NCBI RefSeq assembly: GCF_964204645.1
Contig: NC_134030.1
Coordinates: 9,298,278 to 9,362,277 of the forward strand
Length of the DNA: 64,000 nt
Direction of reading: 5' to 3'
From: Tubulanus polymorphus
Taxonomy: Eukaryota > Nemertea > Palaeonemertea > Tubulaniformes > Tubulanidae
Shown: in pieces, positions 34,301-47,000 of the stretch
Layout: every line of letters begins with the position of its first letter
Position numbering within the stretch: position 1 is the first letter of the stretch
Position numbers and translations under genes: made by a program
The notes under the pieces: generated by a model
The model's input: the letters and a program-made list of their open reading frames with translations, nothing else
The model's database searches: none
What the model was told of the DNA's origin: nothing

Positions 34301-37300
34301 AGGTTCGTTTCTTGCGGTTCGAAGTTCCCGGAAATATTTCATTACCTATCTGTGGAGCGGTGTGGCCGAGCGGTTAGAGCGTTCGATTCTGAGAAGCCAG
34401 GTCGTGGGTTCGAACCCCGTACATTGCCGTAGTGTCCTCGGGCAAGACACTTATCCTCATTGCCTCTCTCCACCCAGGAGTAAATGGGTACCTGGCCTGA
34501 TAGATGACTCCTGAGCGTTTGATAGCAGCTCGGTGTTACTTCTCCCCAGGGAGAGATGACTGATACATGTTAGAGTATAAAATTGGCCGGGGTAATAATA
34601 TCGAAAAATGTAAAGCGCTCTGAGCAGCCTGGCTGGATTTAGCGCTATATAAGACACATATTATTATCTTAGTTTTAGAACTACTAGAATCAGAGATTAA
34701 AAACGAAAAATTATTGAGCATTTGATAATTTCCAAAGGTCAATTTGTATACAGGCTGGTTTGAAAGGCTTACCTTTAAGCAGGAGGTTGTAAGTGATAAT
34801 GTATTTCCTGCTTTTCCTCACTTATGCTTTTCCTTTTCCTCACATTTCTATAGACGATGGTGACTTGAAGGACCTGTTGCCCAGTGATTTGTTGATGCCA
34901 AGTGATCTCCCTCACGATGACGAACTGTTGGGAATGCTCGGTGATGAGCTATCTAAAGATGGCACAGGTAGTGAAGACGATTACTTATTGAAATACATTT
35001 CCAGTCATGGCGAATTTCATTTAAAAAGTCGGGAAATTTTTGTAAAATAGCTCGAAATCAGGGAAAAGTCAATGAAATTGATGAGATTGCTAGATCACAG
35101 TTTCCATGTCTATGTCTTACAAATTTGACTGTGTTAATTGATTAAGTTCTTAGAAGATCAGTAAGGGAAAACAACGCGCATGTCAGGGAATAGTCAGGGA
35201 ATCAGCAAGTCAAATAAAAGCCACTCTGAAAATATGTTTTTAGGCCAGCTGTATGCTTAGCTTTTTTGCCATGATACAAATTTGTGAGAATTTAAATGCT
35301 ATGGTTTCCAGATAGCTTTTGCACTGAGCATATGTCCACAAGAAATGATTTCATCGTATTTCTTGGTGTAATTTTAGAAATGGATGAACCCGTACACGGC
35401 GATGAAAAGGAAGGACCGAAAGATACATTAGCCGAAACATTTGAACAAATACTAAGTCCCAATATCGATGTCGATAAAAATCTGGACGTCGATAAAATGC
35501 TCACTGAAGGTAAGTTATCGTGCCTGTCAAGTTTTGAGTAGGTAGATTAAATTACGAATATATTTAACACATTCGTGCCGCTGATTGAATCTTATTAGTA
35601 GTCAGCCATTTGATTGCGGAGTGGGCTGGTACGGTTATAGCTCTGGTTTAAGTCGTCGAGTTCGTTGCTACTGCGATCCCTCTCATTTGCTACTTAGAGT
35701 TATCTAATATTTGGCAACAGCAGTTCTTCAGAATTCACTAATGTGTATATAACATTGACTTGAGGTACTGTGTCTTTCTGGGTGCTAAATGTGTCAATTC
35801 CATCAAATCAGAACAGCAAACAGCTGATAAAAACCTGCTAGTGGAGTACTGCCTAATGCCCGATCATGGGGTAGCCTTATTGAATGATTTTGATGACATT
35901 TGGAATGACTGGTTGACTAGAAGCTTGTCAATTCGGGTTGATCTAGTTAACGTATCTAATATGTTTCTCGGTTGTTTCGTCTTACCGGTAGGATAGTACG
36001 CATTCATCGTTGAATTATTGATCGTTTCAGGATTTCAAGGATTAACTCAGATCGACAGCAAAACCGTCGAGGATATCATCGGCGTTTTGAGTAATAACGA
36101 CCACCGCCATCAAACGCCGACTGGTGCCGAAACTTCGCAGCCGGCTCCTACGCCGCCTCCGCCGCCAGCGAGTTCGGGCTTTCATCTTCCGCATCCGCTA
36201 CCATCGATGGCCGGACCGTCTTCGTCCGCGATGCCGGGCCCGTCGGGTCCTCCCGGTCCCGGTGGAATGCCAGGCCCGACGCGGCCGCAACCGCCTACCA
36301 GTTTGAGCCCCTACAACCTGCCACCGCCGTCGCCTTATCACACTCCGGCTGAACTATCGAGGTACGTGTATCCGAATTAAGCCTCTCAGTGCGTCCACAC
36401 CGCTGTGCGGTGTATTAATGGGTAATGAACTTTACTAGCTATATCCAATTTTCGCTCCCAGAAGTCTGAAGAATGTTTTTCGACGGAACCTGATTTTTCA
36501 AAAGTATCGAGGTAATGGAGCCTCAAACTCACTGCCTGGGGCTTTGTACATTCCGTCCTCCCTCATTTAACTGGCACATGAATCCGTTTGTTTACTGGAC
36601 ATCCGTTCTTAGCTACCAAAAATATAGATTAGTTCTCATGTTCTTTCTACATTCCGTCAAATCAAAACAGCAAACAGCTGGTAAAGAAACTGCTAGCGGA
36701 GTACTTCCTAATGCGTTAGCCTTATCCATTGATTTTGATGATATTAGGAATGACTGGCACATGAATGCCTTTCTTTACTGGACATCCATTTTTATTGACC
36801 AAAAACATGAATTAGTACTCTTCTTTCCGCAGCCCGCAATTCAGCCCGAATTTCCCCGAACCGATGACTCCGCCGATGTGGCAACAAGTCGAGGAAACCG
36901 AAACGGAAACTCTGTCATACAACAAACGTAACATAATGAAGTGGGAGAAAGATGAGCCGTTCGGCGACCAGGCGACGATATCGCCCGTTCTGTACGCCAA
37001 TATCAATCATCCCGAGCTGAAAATCGAATATCCCGAATGGAGCGAACGAGCGAAACAAATCGCGAAAATATGGAGACGAGTTCCGACTGAACAAAGAGCG
37101 CCGTATCTGGTGAGTGTGGAAGATATTCTCGTATTATTGGTTTTTGGACTTGCTTTGTGAGACCCTTATTTTCGTTCTGCCTGTGTCTCTGTGTATGTGT
37201 CTCCGCGTGTAATGTGACTTTCAGCAACTAAGCTTTGTTGATAGTGGATCGATCTTGATGAAACTTGGGTACGATGTTAGTATGGGGGTCTAGTTATGCA

Positions 37301-40300
37301 GTGCAAAGAACGGACCCAGGGCGCCACCTAGTGGCAGATGTAGGCATTAAAAACTCAGTTTTCTCAGTGACATGACCTTGCTGATGACTTCATTACTGAG
37401 GAACGGGGTCAAATTTCTAAAAGTTGTCTTGAAAAAATTTAGCTATTGGTCCTAGATACAACGTATCAAAAATGCAAAGCAAACTAAGGAATAGTAATAT
37501 CGGAGTTCCAGATTCGCGCCTGAGCCCGAGAACCATTGTTGCCTGTGGTTGTTTATATCTCGCCTCTTCATCATCTCCCTTGTCTTAGATTTCACCGAGG
37601 ACATTGCCTCAAATGAGCATAAACTTCAACCCGTACTTTCGACATGTTTTCTTAGGCTAAAGCTCGTGAGAACAGGGCTAGCAACCGCATGCAGAAATCG
37701 CAGAAAGCCGCATGCGTCCAGGTCATGCCGCCGCCTCCACCACCGCCGAGGCAGAAAATGTCCGCCGACGAGCGTTTTCAACGCGAACAGAAAATGTTAC
37801 GCGAACAAGAGCAAGAACGACAATGGAAACATTTCCAGGCGTTACGACAACAACAGTTACAAGTCCAAATGCCTCTCGGCGAGCGCCTCAACAGTCCAGG
37901 TATGTCGAGTTCAAATCCGGTTCGATCAATGAATAACAGTGAAGCTGTGTGTAAAGGTCTGGGGCCAGTTGCTCAAAAGCTAATTAAAGATAACCGGCAG
38001 ATAGATACCATAGAAGCGATGAACTTATAAAGTGTCACTATGTCAACTATCCATTTGTTAACTCTTACCAACTTTTGAGCAACCTGATGTATACAACTGT
38101 GAGAAAATCTGATTTGCAAGCCTGTGAATGAAAATTACAAGATGAGGTAGAGCTCAATCTTGGTACCATATTTGTTGGCTTGTATCTCGACCTATTTAAG
38201 CCTGTTCGGTTCAATAGCCGGAATAAGGTAGCGTGATGAACGTCGGCAATAATACGAAAACTTAGGCCAGTTTCCAACTTGAAAAATTCCCACTTAGGGA
38301 CAGAAAAATATTTGAAAATGGGACTCAACACTTACTAACTCAAGCATTTGTACATGTCATACATACTGTGTCTGTTCACTTCTTCTGAGACCACTTACCT
38401 TTGATGATACTGAGGGTTACTGCATATCTATGATAGCAGTTGGCTGTCGAGCTTGCAATGTCTTCTCAGATACTTGATTTCATAGAGTGAAGATTTGGCA
38501 GCCTGAATTGTGTGTTATTAAGACATTTCTTCTGTCTTGCATCTTCACGATGCCACTAGTTGTAGTTAATGTGTATTCATTTCAACGACTCCCCGTAGAG
38601 ACACTGCTAAACATTGGTGTTATACAATAATCAGCTTTTGACTATTTTCAAATCAGTGCGATCTTGTATTTTGATATTTGACTGCTGTAGAAAGTACAAT
38701 TTGGTGTTAGTTGATTAATCAGGTTTTTTGGTGATTTACAGGAAGTGTTGGTGCTGAAAACACGGGTGCTATTACCCCTGATGGTCAAACACCGACTTCT
38801 ATATGCGGGACTGTTACGACGAGCTCCAGTCCTCCCATGGGAACTAGTCCGAGCACTTGGAGCGAAGGCGGAGATTCGTTTACGATGGGTCCACCTCCGG
38901 CTGGTTCTACGACGCCGCGTCCACCGACGACGCAATCTTATGACCCGTACGCGCAGGCGCCGTCGACGCCCAGACCCGATCCGCAGGGGCAGTTGGCACA
39001 ACCTCCGCCACCCGAGAACGGCATTCGCCCGTCGATGGTCGGTCCGCGTATGATGCACCGACCGGAAGGATTCCCCGGCGCGGGCATGCCGCGACCGCCT
39101 ACGCCCCAGGATCCGTATGCACGGCCACCGGGAACGCCTAGACCCGAACCGATCGGTCAACCGCGACATCCCGAAGAATCATTCCAGCGACCGCCGCACG
39201 GCGAAATGGGCGTGCGGCCGCCATTCGGAATGCGTGTACCTCCCGGTATGGGTCAACGCCCGCCGGGAGATCCGTTCCGCAATCGCGCGATGTCTGTTCC
39301 CGGCGAGCCTAACGTGGGTAACCAGTTTCCACCGGGGCATCCGCGTACGCCAGAAGCGTTCATGCATGGATCGCGCGAACAGATCGGCCAGATACCCGGC
39401 GCGACGCGGCCACCGTTTCCTCCGCGACCGCGAATGATGGGACTGCAACGATCGATATCCGACCCATACGGCCAACAAGTACGAACGCCGAGACCGTCCG
39501 ATCCGTATGCCCAACAACCGATGACTCCACGACCGAGCGACATGTTTCCGCGTCCGCCGGTTTCGGAGCCGTGCAGCCCGGGCGGTCGCGCGCCTGGTGA
39601 ACATTACGGTCCGCCACACGTTCATCAACAGTTTAACCAGCCCGGCGCCCCGCCGCCATTCCAAGACAATTTCAATCAGTCGCCGTCGACGCCGCATCCA
39701 GTGCCACCGGCGACGCCGACCGACCCGTACGCGAAACAACCTCAAACGCCGCGACCACCGCCGGATCACTTTAGTCCCACCGACCCGTACGCGCAACCTC
39801 CGCAAACGCCGCGTAGCGTCGACAGCTATTCGCAACCGGCGACGCCGCGTCCGACCGATCCGTACGCGCAGGCGCCACCGACCCCGCATTCTGATCCATT
39901 TTCCGGCGGTGGTTCCGAACAGGCCGGTGGATACAACGCCAATCTGCAGCATATAATCACAACGGAAAAACAACGTTTCATGGAAGAGGAAACGCCTCAA
40001 ATGGTGAGTAGATTCTTCAGTCGTCGGTATAACAATGAAATATTATCCAGTATTCAGGGTTACTTTAATCGATTAGTTTTTAGCTTAAGCTTAGTCAGGC
40101 TTGAGGGGTAAACTCAGCGTGCGCCATAAGCTGGAATTTTATAGGGGCTGCATTAACACATCGTGGCTGCTGAAGTTACTAAGCTTTCGATCCCCTTAAA
40201 AAGGTACAAAACAATTAAGCTTAATATTGGTGTAATCTTCTAGTTTTCACTATGTAACTCAATAGGCCTATATTTCAAAGCAATAGTCTCAGCAGAGAGT

Positions 40301-41007
40301 TCTTGCAAAAAGAAAATATACTAAGAAGAGGCTCATTAATGGGTGCTGAGTGAAATAGTAGATATAGTCTATTAAGAGTTATGGGGGGGACTTTTCAGAG
40401 GCTGGGGTGTCCCTATCACCTTGCCATTTAAAGAAAACATCTATCACAATATTTTATATTTTCATACTTTCCTGGCTGATCTCTTCTCGGTATAGATATA
40501 AGCCGCAATCACGCAGAGACGAGTTGGCCCGGGCCAAATTGGCTCAGATCAGGCCCAAATAAAATTTGGCCCGCCTATTTAGGGAGAGCGTTCACACGCA
40601 AATCAATCTCTCAATACTAAACAATGCGTAAAGTAATCACTTCCGGAACCAGTTGCAATTTACATGCAAGAATTCGTCCTTGAATAAGAATTTGACCGGT
40701 GCTGAAATTTGGCATGGACCTGGTCAGTCATTTTAGGCACGAACCAAAAACGCTCTCGGGTGAACGCGGCTACCATTTCATTCCTTTCAGTCATTGCCGG
40801 ATTCAGAAATTGTTTCATTCGTCGTTTATGATTTTATTTCGGTGTATATCGCTTATAATCTTTTAAATTTGAGATATCGATTGTGTTTGCAGGATTCGCA
40901 TTCCCGCGTGTTATCGCGGGTAAGTTTTATCATTGATTACTTTTTTGTTTTGTTTCGATGCATCGTGGCAGATTTTTAGAATGTTTGTTATCTTCCTTCG
41001 CGGGGTT

Positions 41008-41092
<85 letters not shown>

Positions 41093-44000
41093 CCTAAGTC
41101 TTGTTAGCGTGTATGCGGGTGCTTACTCCGTGTCTGTGAAGTTTGGTACCTAGGTGTTTATTCTGAATTCCGGATGCCGGCCGCAGCGTTCATACAGGCA
41201 GAGTCAATACCTAGCTTAACTCCCCTTAAAGTTTTCAATTGTGTCTGGTTTCCATTTTCCCAGGGTTTCAATTAATTGCACAAAATTCATGTTTTTTGGA
41301 TGTAAAATTGTACAAAAAAAACCTCTAGAAATAAAGTTCCGTTTTCGATAACACATGGACAAATTTGGTATCATTCGAAAGCTATCTGCCTTATACTCAG
41401 CTGCTGTAGTTGTTTTGAACCCTAGCCATGTCTTATCAGATGTTAGGCAAACGAAATGACATGGAAGACGTTCGAAACCCTCAGGTGATGGGTGTTGACA
41501 TGAACGTTTGTACGTCTAAAACCCAAAGAGAATGGCCGCATTAGACGTAAACATGTGCCCGAAACCTTTAAGGGGTTGATAAGAATTTAAGAACAATTGA
41601 TTAAGATGTGGGGCCATGAACAACAAACAGTTGCTTGATCACCTTGTGAATATCATCAACATATTCATATTCATATGACACTAAATACTTCATCTAAATT
41701 CTGTATTTTGCACAATACTAAGATAAAAAACCCACTAGGCTCATAGTAGGTTTTTATCTTATTATCCATTCACTATAACCTTAGAGTGTGGTTATTGTAC
41801 TATTTCGGTACTGTATCTAAAATTGGGCGATTTAGATTTAAAATACGCAAATTAACAGAGATTAAAGAAAAACCCAGTGCTATTAAGAAAAACTAACAGA
41901 ATGTAGTGACGCTTCAACTCAATTCAATGAGCCATTTCCAAAACTGTCACTAGTTTCTCTTCATAATTGCGGGTCTTTCTTGAATCTTTCATGAATTTTT
42001 TTTATCTTAAAATAGGGATTTTCCCTGTTATTTATTTGGCTGGTAAATTTCGTTTGATTTTTTGATTGAGTGTCCCTTACAGACCCACCACACCTGTCGG
42101 GAGCGAAACGAATAATTGGCAGTCACTTGTGTTTAGAAACGGAACCCTATGATATATTAAGATGCTTATTTGCTGGCAATGTCTTTTGGTTTTATGTCAG
42201 GCATAGGCCTATATATTTAGATTTAAATCCACGCTACTTTCAGCCTAACATGGTGTCGGGTATTTCGCAAGAGGTCGGACCCCGTTTAGGGAAGATCGTT
42301 TGTTGTTTCGTCTATGTTGTTTTTTGTTTTTCCTGCCGAACTGGTAATCACTAAAAACTGCCCCGAAAGTCTTAATCGTTTAAAATACCAAACGTCAATA
42401 TCCCGTGTCTTAAAATATTTAACTGGCTTCGTTGAAATTTGTGATTATTGTTTCCGACCATTTGTGAATAACGCCTAGATTCGTTTACTTGTCGTTTTCT
42501 ATCGTCTTTTCGGTTTAATATCCTTTTCTCGTTTCATTTCGATGCATGCCGTATTAATTAGCTACGTTCGTAAATGATCAAAATCAAGAATTTTTTGTTA
42601 TATTTCATTTTCATATTTGATTTTATGCGAATTTTTAGTAGTGTTTTCTATATATATCTATATACGTTAAACCCCGCACTGAATTTAAAAAACTAGATAG
42701 ACTGGTCGCTCATTAGCCCATTAGAGCTCAGGAAATTCGCTATGTAGTGTCTATTACTCCTCAGAGAATTCAAGGGAAAATCCACATTTATCCACATTTA
42801 TCACGATACAGAATCAGCTCATTTCCAGTTGATTTTCATATGTAACAAGTTCGTGTTATTTTGTATTAAACACATGCTTTCATATGAAACTAAGATTTGA
42901 TAAGGTGGGCCACCAAAATCATTACCTTTGGCCCCTTATCCAGAGTAACTTATGAGCATTCGTACTCAAAATACTCAACAATTTCAAATAATAGGAAGAT
43001 GTCGATTTCCGTACGGAATTTTGACGTCTTGGGTGTCTAGTTTATCATAAGCTATTGGTTTGAATCGCATTATTTACCGTTTCTGTCTAGCAGATGAAAG
43101 ATATTGATTTCTGTACGGAATTTTGATGTCGTGGGTACCTCGTTCATTCTGCGATATTGGATTCGAATCTCACCGTAACTGCTATTGTGTAGCAGACAAA
43201 AAAGGGTCAGGGCCGAGTCAGGGTGGTCGAGGAGTAATAGGCAGGGCGGATGTGGTTGCCTTGAGGGCTAATAATAGGTTTTAAGTGAATCAACTATCAT
43301 CTTAAGTAACAACTCGTGTTAAAATCTTTCCGAGAAAACTCCGAAATCCCTCCCGTATCGCGTGTACTACCATTTTGCGATGATCGTTTCTAAACTTCTT
43401 TTTCTCTTATGTTTTTTCATTCGCCGCTGTCACATCCTCCATTTGCCAAACATTCCCACCGCACACCGCGTCTTTACATATTACAAAAACGTATAAACCA
43501 CGTACGTAGCTTGAGCATATATTCAGTCGGCGCCTGTCGTTCCTGGGTCTGAAGGCGACCCAGACGCCGACACCGCCGCCAACGACCCCGGCAGCCTCTA
43601 CCACCACTGCTGACCTTGCTCGGGTAAGTGTGGCATGCGACGACTAGTGCGATCTAGGCAGATTATCCATCCATGTCCGTCGTCTTCGTGTTTTTATAGG
43701 GGACGCGCCACGGCGTTTAGTTCTTGCGGGGTGGCCAATGACCTGGGAAAACTCGGGGAATCAGAAAATTCGAGAAAAAATCAGGGAAAACTCGTGGAAA
43801 TTAACAGATTTCACCAAAAACAAGAAAATTCAGGGAATTTGGACGATGCTCTTGGCCACGTGTGTCTCTATCAGTATGTGATTCTATGAAAAATGAATGC
43901 ATTATAAAATTCAAACATAGAAATCTCTGATTCACGCGGGGAATTTTGTGTACAACACATGGAAAAATCAGGAAAAACTCGAGGGATTTGTTAACGGGTA

Positions 44001-47000
44001 GTAAGTGGCCACCCTGTCCGATAGATACAATTCGCCAGCATTTCCTCATCTCAATTTGCGGATTCACTAAACACCGCGCCTTATCATCTGCGCCGATCTT
44101 TGGTAATCGTAGTCTTCGAAATTACCGATTACCAGATTACTGGGCGGACTCGACATGGATGGAAATAGTAAGCATGCCACCGTCACTCTCTGTTAGGTTA
44201 TTCAGTTGCTTGTTTCCCACGTGTCATTATTCATAACAATATACGTGTACGCTTGCTCTCTCTCTCCCGAGCTGTCCGTTCATCATTTATACTAGGTTGA
44301 ACCAAAAGATCGAGTAACTTCACCGGTCTTCGATCTGTTGCGTAGATCGTACTGATATCCTTACAGCACATTAGTGTTCGTTAGTTCTGTAAGCTGAATT
44401 TCGAACTCGATCTCGAGACCCTTCCAGAAGAGAGCGTCGCATCTCTTGTCGAACAAAACCACACGTGATTATTGTCTTTGTCGGTATCATCGGAGGAGAT
44501 GCCAGGTTCCGTAAACCGCGCTGTATTAGGCCCTCGAAGATACAACTATACTATTTCATTATTTCGAATTTAGTTCATGTTTTAACGGAAACTGTGACAT
44601 TTCTTCTGATGATATCGTCGTTATCCGAATAACACATTCGCTGTCGACTGGAAATCTCGTACTTTCCGGTCCTGCCATCGTCGCCTGTACGAGTCATCTT
44701 CTGATCCGTCTGTTTCGTAGCTCAGATTTACTCATGCTGACTAGAATGACACAGCGTTCCGGATTGGCTGAAAATTTCGAACAAACCGTGCTTCATTCCC
44801 GTTGCTCATTGGTCGAATATTGAACGATGGCTGAGTATGTTTTAGCTCTTGTCGCAAACTACGAGATAACCCCCAGTAGCGACTAGGCATTGTAGAACTA
44901 AGGTGACAGCGAAGGTTTTAAATTGCAAAGGGCAAATTTCAGTTTTCGTAGCTAGTCGGAACTAATCGAATGCACTCGGTTTGGTCATAACATATTTCAC
45001 AGTGTTCGGCATCTTGGAATTAGGTCCGAACTACAGCGACCGGTTCTCAATCCCGTGGTTGACTATTTCGGGACTATAGTTCCGACTAACTGACATTCGA
45101 TTTCATTTAGTCCGACTAACTCCCAATAACTGAAGTTCGCCTAGGCGATTTGATGATGTCGTAGGGAGATTTTTACGAAGGGAGCCGTCTTTTCTGGAAG
45201 AGTCTACGAAGAAGAACTTTACAAAGCTTTTACGTTAAGATATCATTTCTAGTCAGGATAGATATGTACTTGTTATTCAAAACGATATAGTGCATGTCAT
45301 TCGATCAATACTGCCACGTAGTTGAAAACAAATTAGGTGCGTAGTTCATATGTAATTAGACTGTGCTTGCAATGTAACATGCTTGATGAGACCCGAGAAA
45401 CAACTGCGGAAAATCATAGTCTCGCAAGTTAAAACGCCCGATGATACTAAATGCATGCTGGAGAAATTACCTGCACGAATAGACAGTTTTACTAGTGATG
45501 CGACGCATCTGACCATAAAAAAGGTCAAATTGCTTGAAGGTCCTAGCTCAATACGCAGGAATCATTCTTGCCTATTCTGTATGGTTAATAGCGAGAATAG
45601 TTTTTGCACCACAAACCCGAGCTTTGATTATTTATTTATTCAAGATATGGCGTTGACTGGTTATCTTTCCGATCGGGTTCGAATGCAAATGGAATTTCAC
45701 TGCTTTCTCAGGAAGATTGCCGAATATTTTAACTATTCTGAGATAACAAACAACTAACTGCATGATTGTTCAATTACACCATATACAACTACGATATGAC
45801 TTTTTCAACTATCGATTTCACGCGCGTGCGTCTTGCTAGAACAATCGTTAAACATATTTTTTTCGTAACCAGGGGGCGATGTCTTCCGATCCCGAGGCGC
45901 AGAAGCAGGAAATTCAACGGCAACAGCTGCGCGAGTTGCTCGCCAAACAGACGAAGCAACGCCAGAAGCACAAACAAGAGGAACAGGAGCGAATGTTGCG
46001 CGAACAACAGTCTCAGATGCCGCTTCGTCATTGGTCCGGACAAGACGACATTCCTCAACAAGGTAAATGACAATGCCGTGCTATCGAAATTGGTTTATAC
46101 AAAACTATAGCTACTTTATGATTGTTATTTGGGATTCCTTGACCCCTAGAACATACGTAGGTTTAGACACCTTGATCAAACCCCAATTTACCTAATAACG
46201 TATATATTTTAACATGTCAACATCCCTTCTGAGTATATCTAATTCTATTACATATATATTCATACAATAATTGGGGGGTCTTTCATAGGGATGATGGTAG
46301 AAACATTTCCATTTGAATATATTTCGGGTTGTGAATCATAGTGAACTAAATCTACTAGCCTACAATATGTTATGTATTGCCTTTCATTGCAGGGGTACCT
46401 CAGCCGGCTTTTACACCTCCTGGATCTGAAGCCGGACAGCAAGGATTCCCGGCACCACCACATGGTCAGTATGGCGGACCGAGGCCGCCAACATCGGAAC
46501 GTTGGCATGACCAACAAATGGTACGAATGCCTCATCCTCAAATGAGACCAGGTCAGTACATATGGATCACTGAGTTTCCAGTTTTGCCGTAAGTCGGCTT
46601 CAGAGCCCAGTTTCACAAAAAAGTGATGAATCCAGTAAATTTCTTCATTAATCTAAAAATCCAGTTGATCATTTCTGTGTGACCGGGGTCTGGCATGAAT
46701 AGACTTCCATTGATTTTGTCTGTATCTCATTTTAGATATGCAAGGATTTCCTCCGCGTGGCCCGCACCCCGACTCCATGAGGCCTGGTATGCCGGGCAGT
46801 GAATGGCGACCACCTAGACCACCATTCCCAGGTTCACCCCGAGCACCAGGACAGTACATTGAACTTCGCCATCAACAAGTGAGTTTATCAATCGACAGAA
46901 TTTTTAGCTTTGACTGTGCTTCGTACCAATTTTTCGTGTAAAAAAAAAAAATTCAAATCTTTTTTCTAGCAAATGTTCCATGAAAGAATACGACATGCGG

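Larger units (their letters stand above)
40004..45872 (+). other. KMT2 intron 24 (5.9 kb)
   Basis: The largest intron of the window. It holds a (TA)n run, a foldback half-copy (about 41905-41955), a TTAA-family repeat (42713-43280), MITE copy 6, a possible extra exon (43510-43623) and an unexplained open frame (45386-45757). Confidence 0.7.

Noticed and set aside
38837-40000. Long arginine-rich minus-strand and alternative plus-strand frames over KMT2 exon 24
   Set aside because: GC-rich Pro/Thr codons produce Arg-rich open shadow frames; composition is extreme and no family is recognisable.
41010-41085. AT-rich run as an origin or scaffold-attachment site
   Set aside because: It is a plain (TA)n microsatellite with no further evidence.
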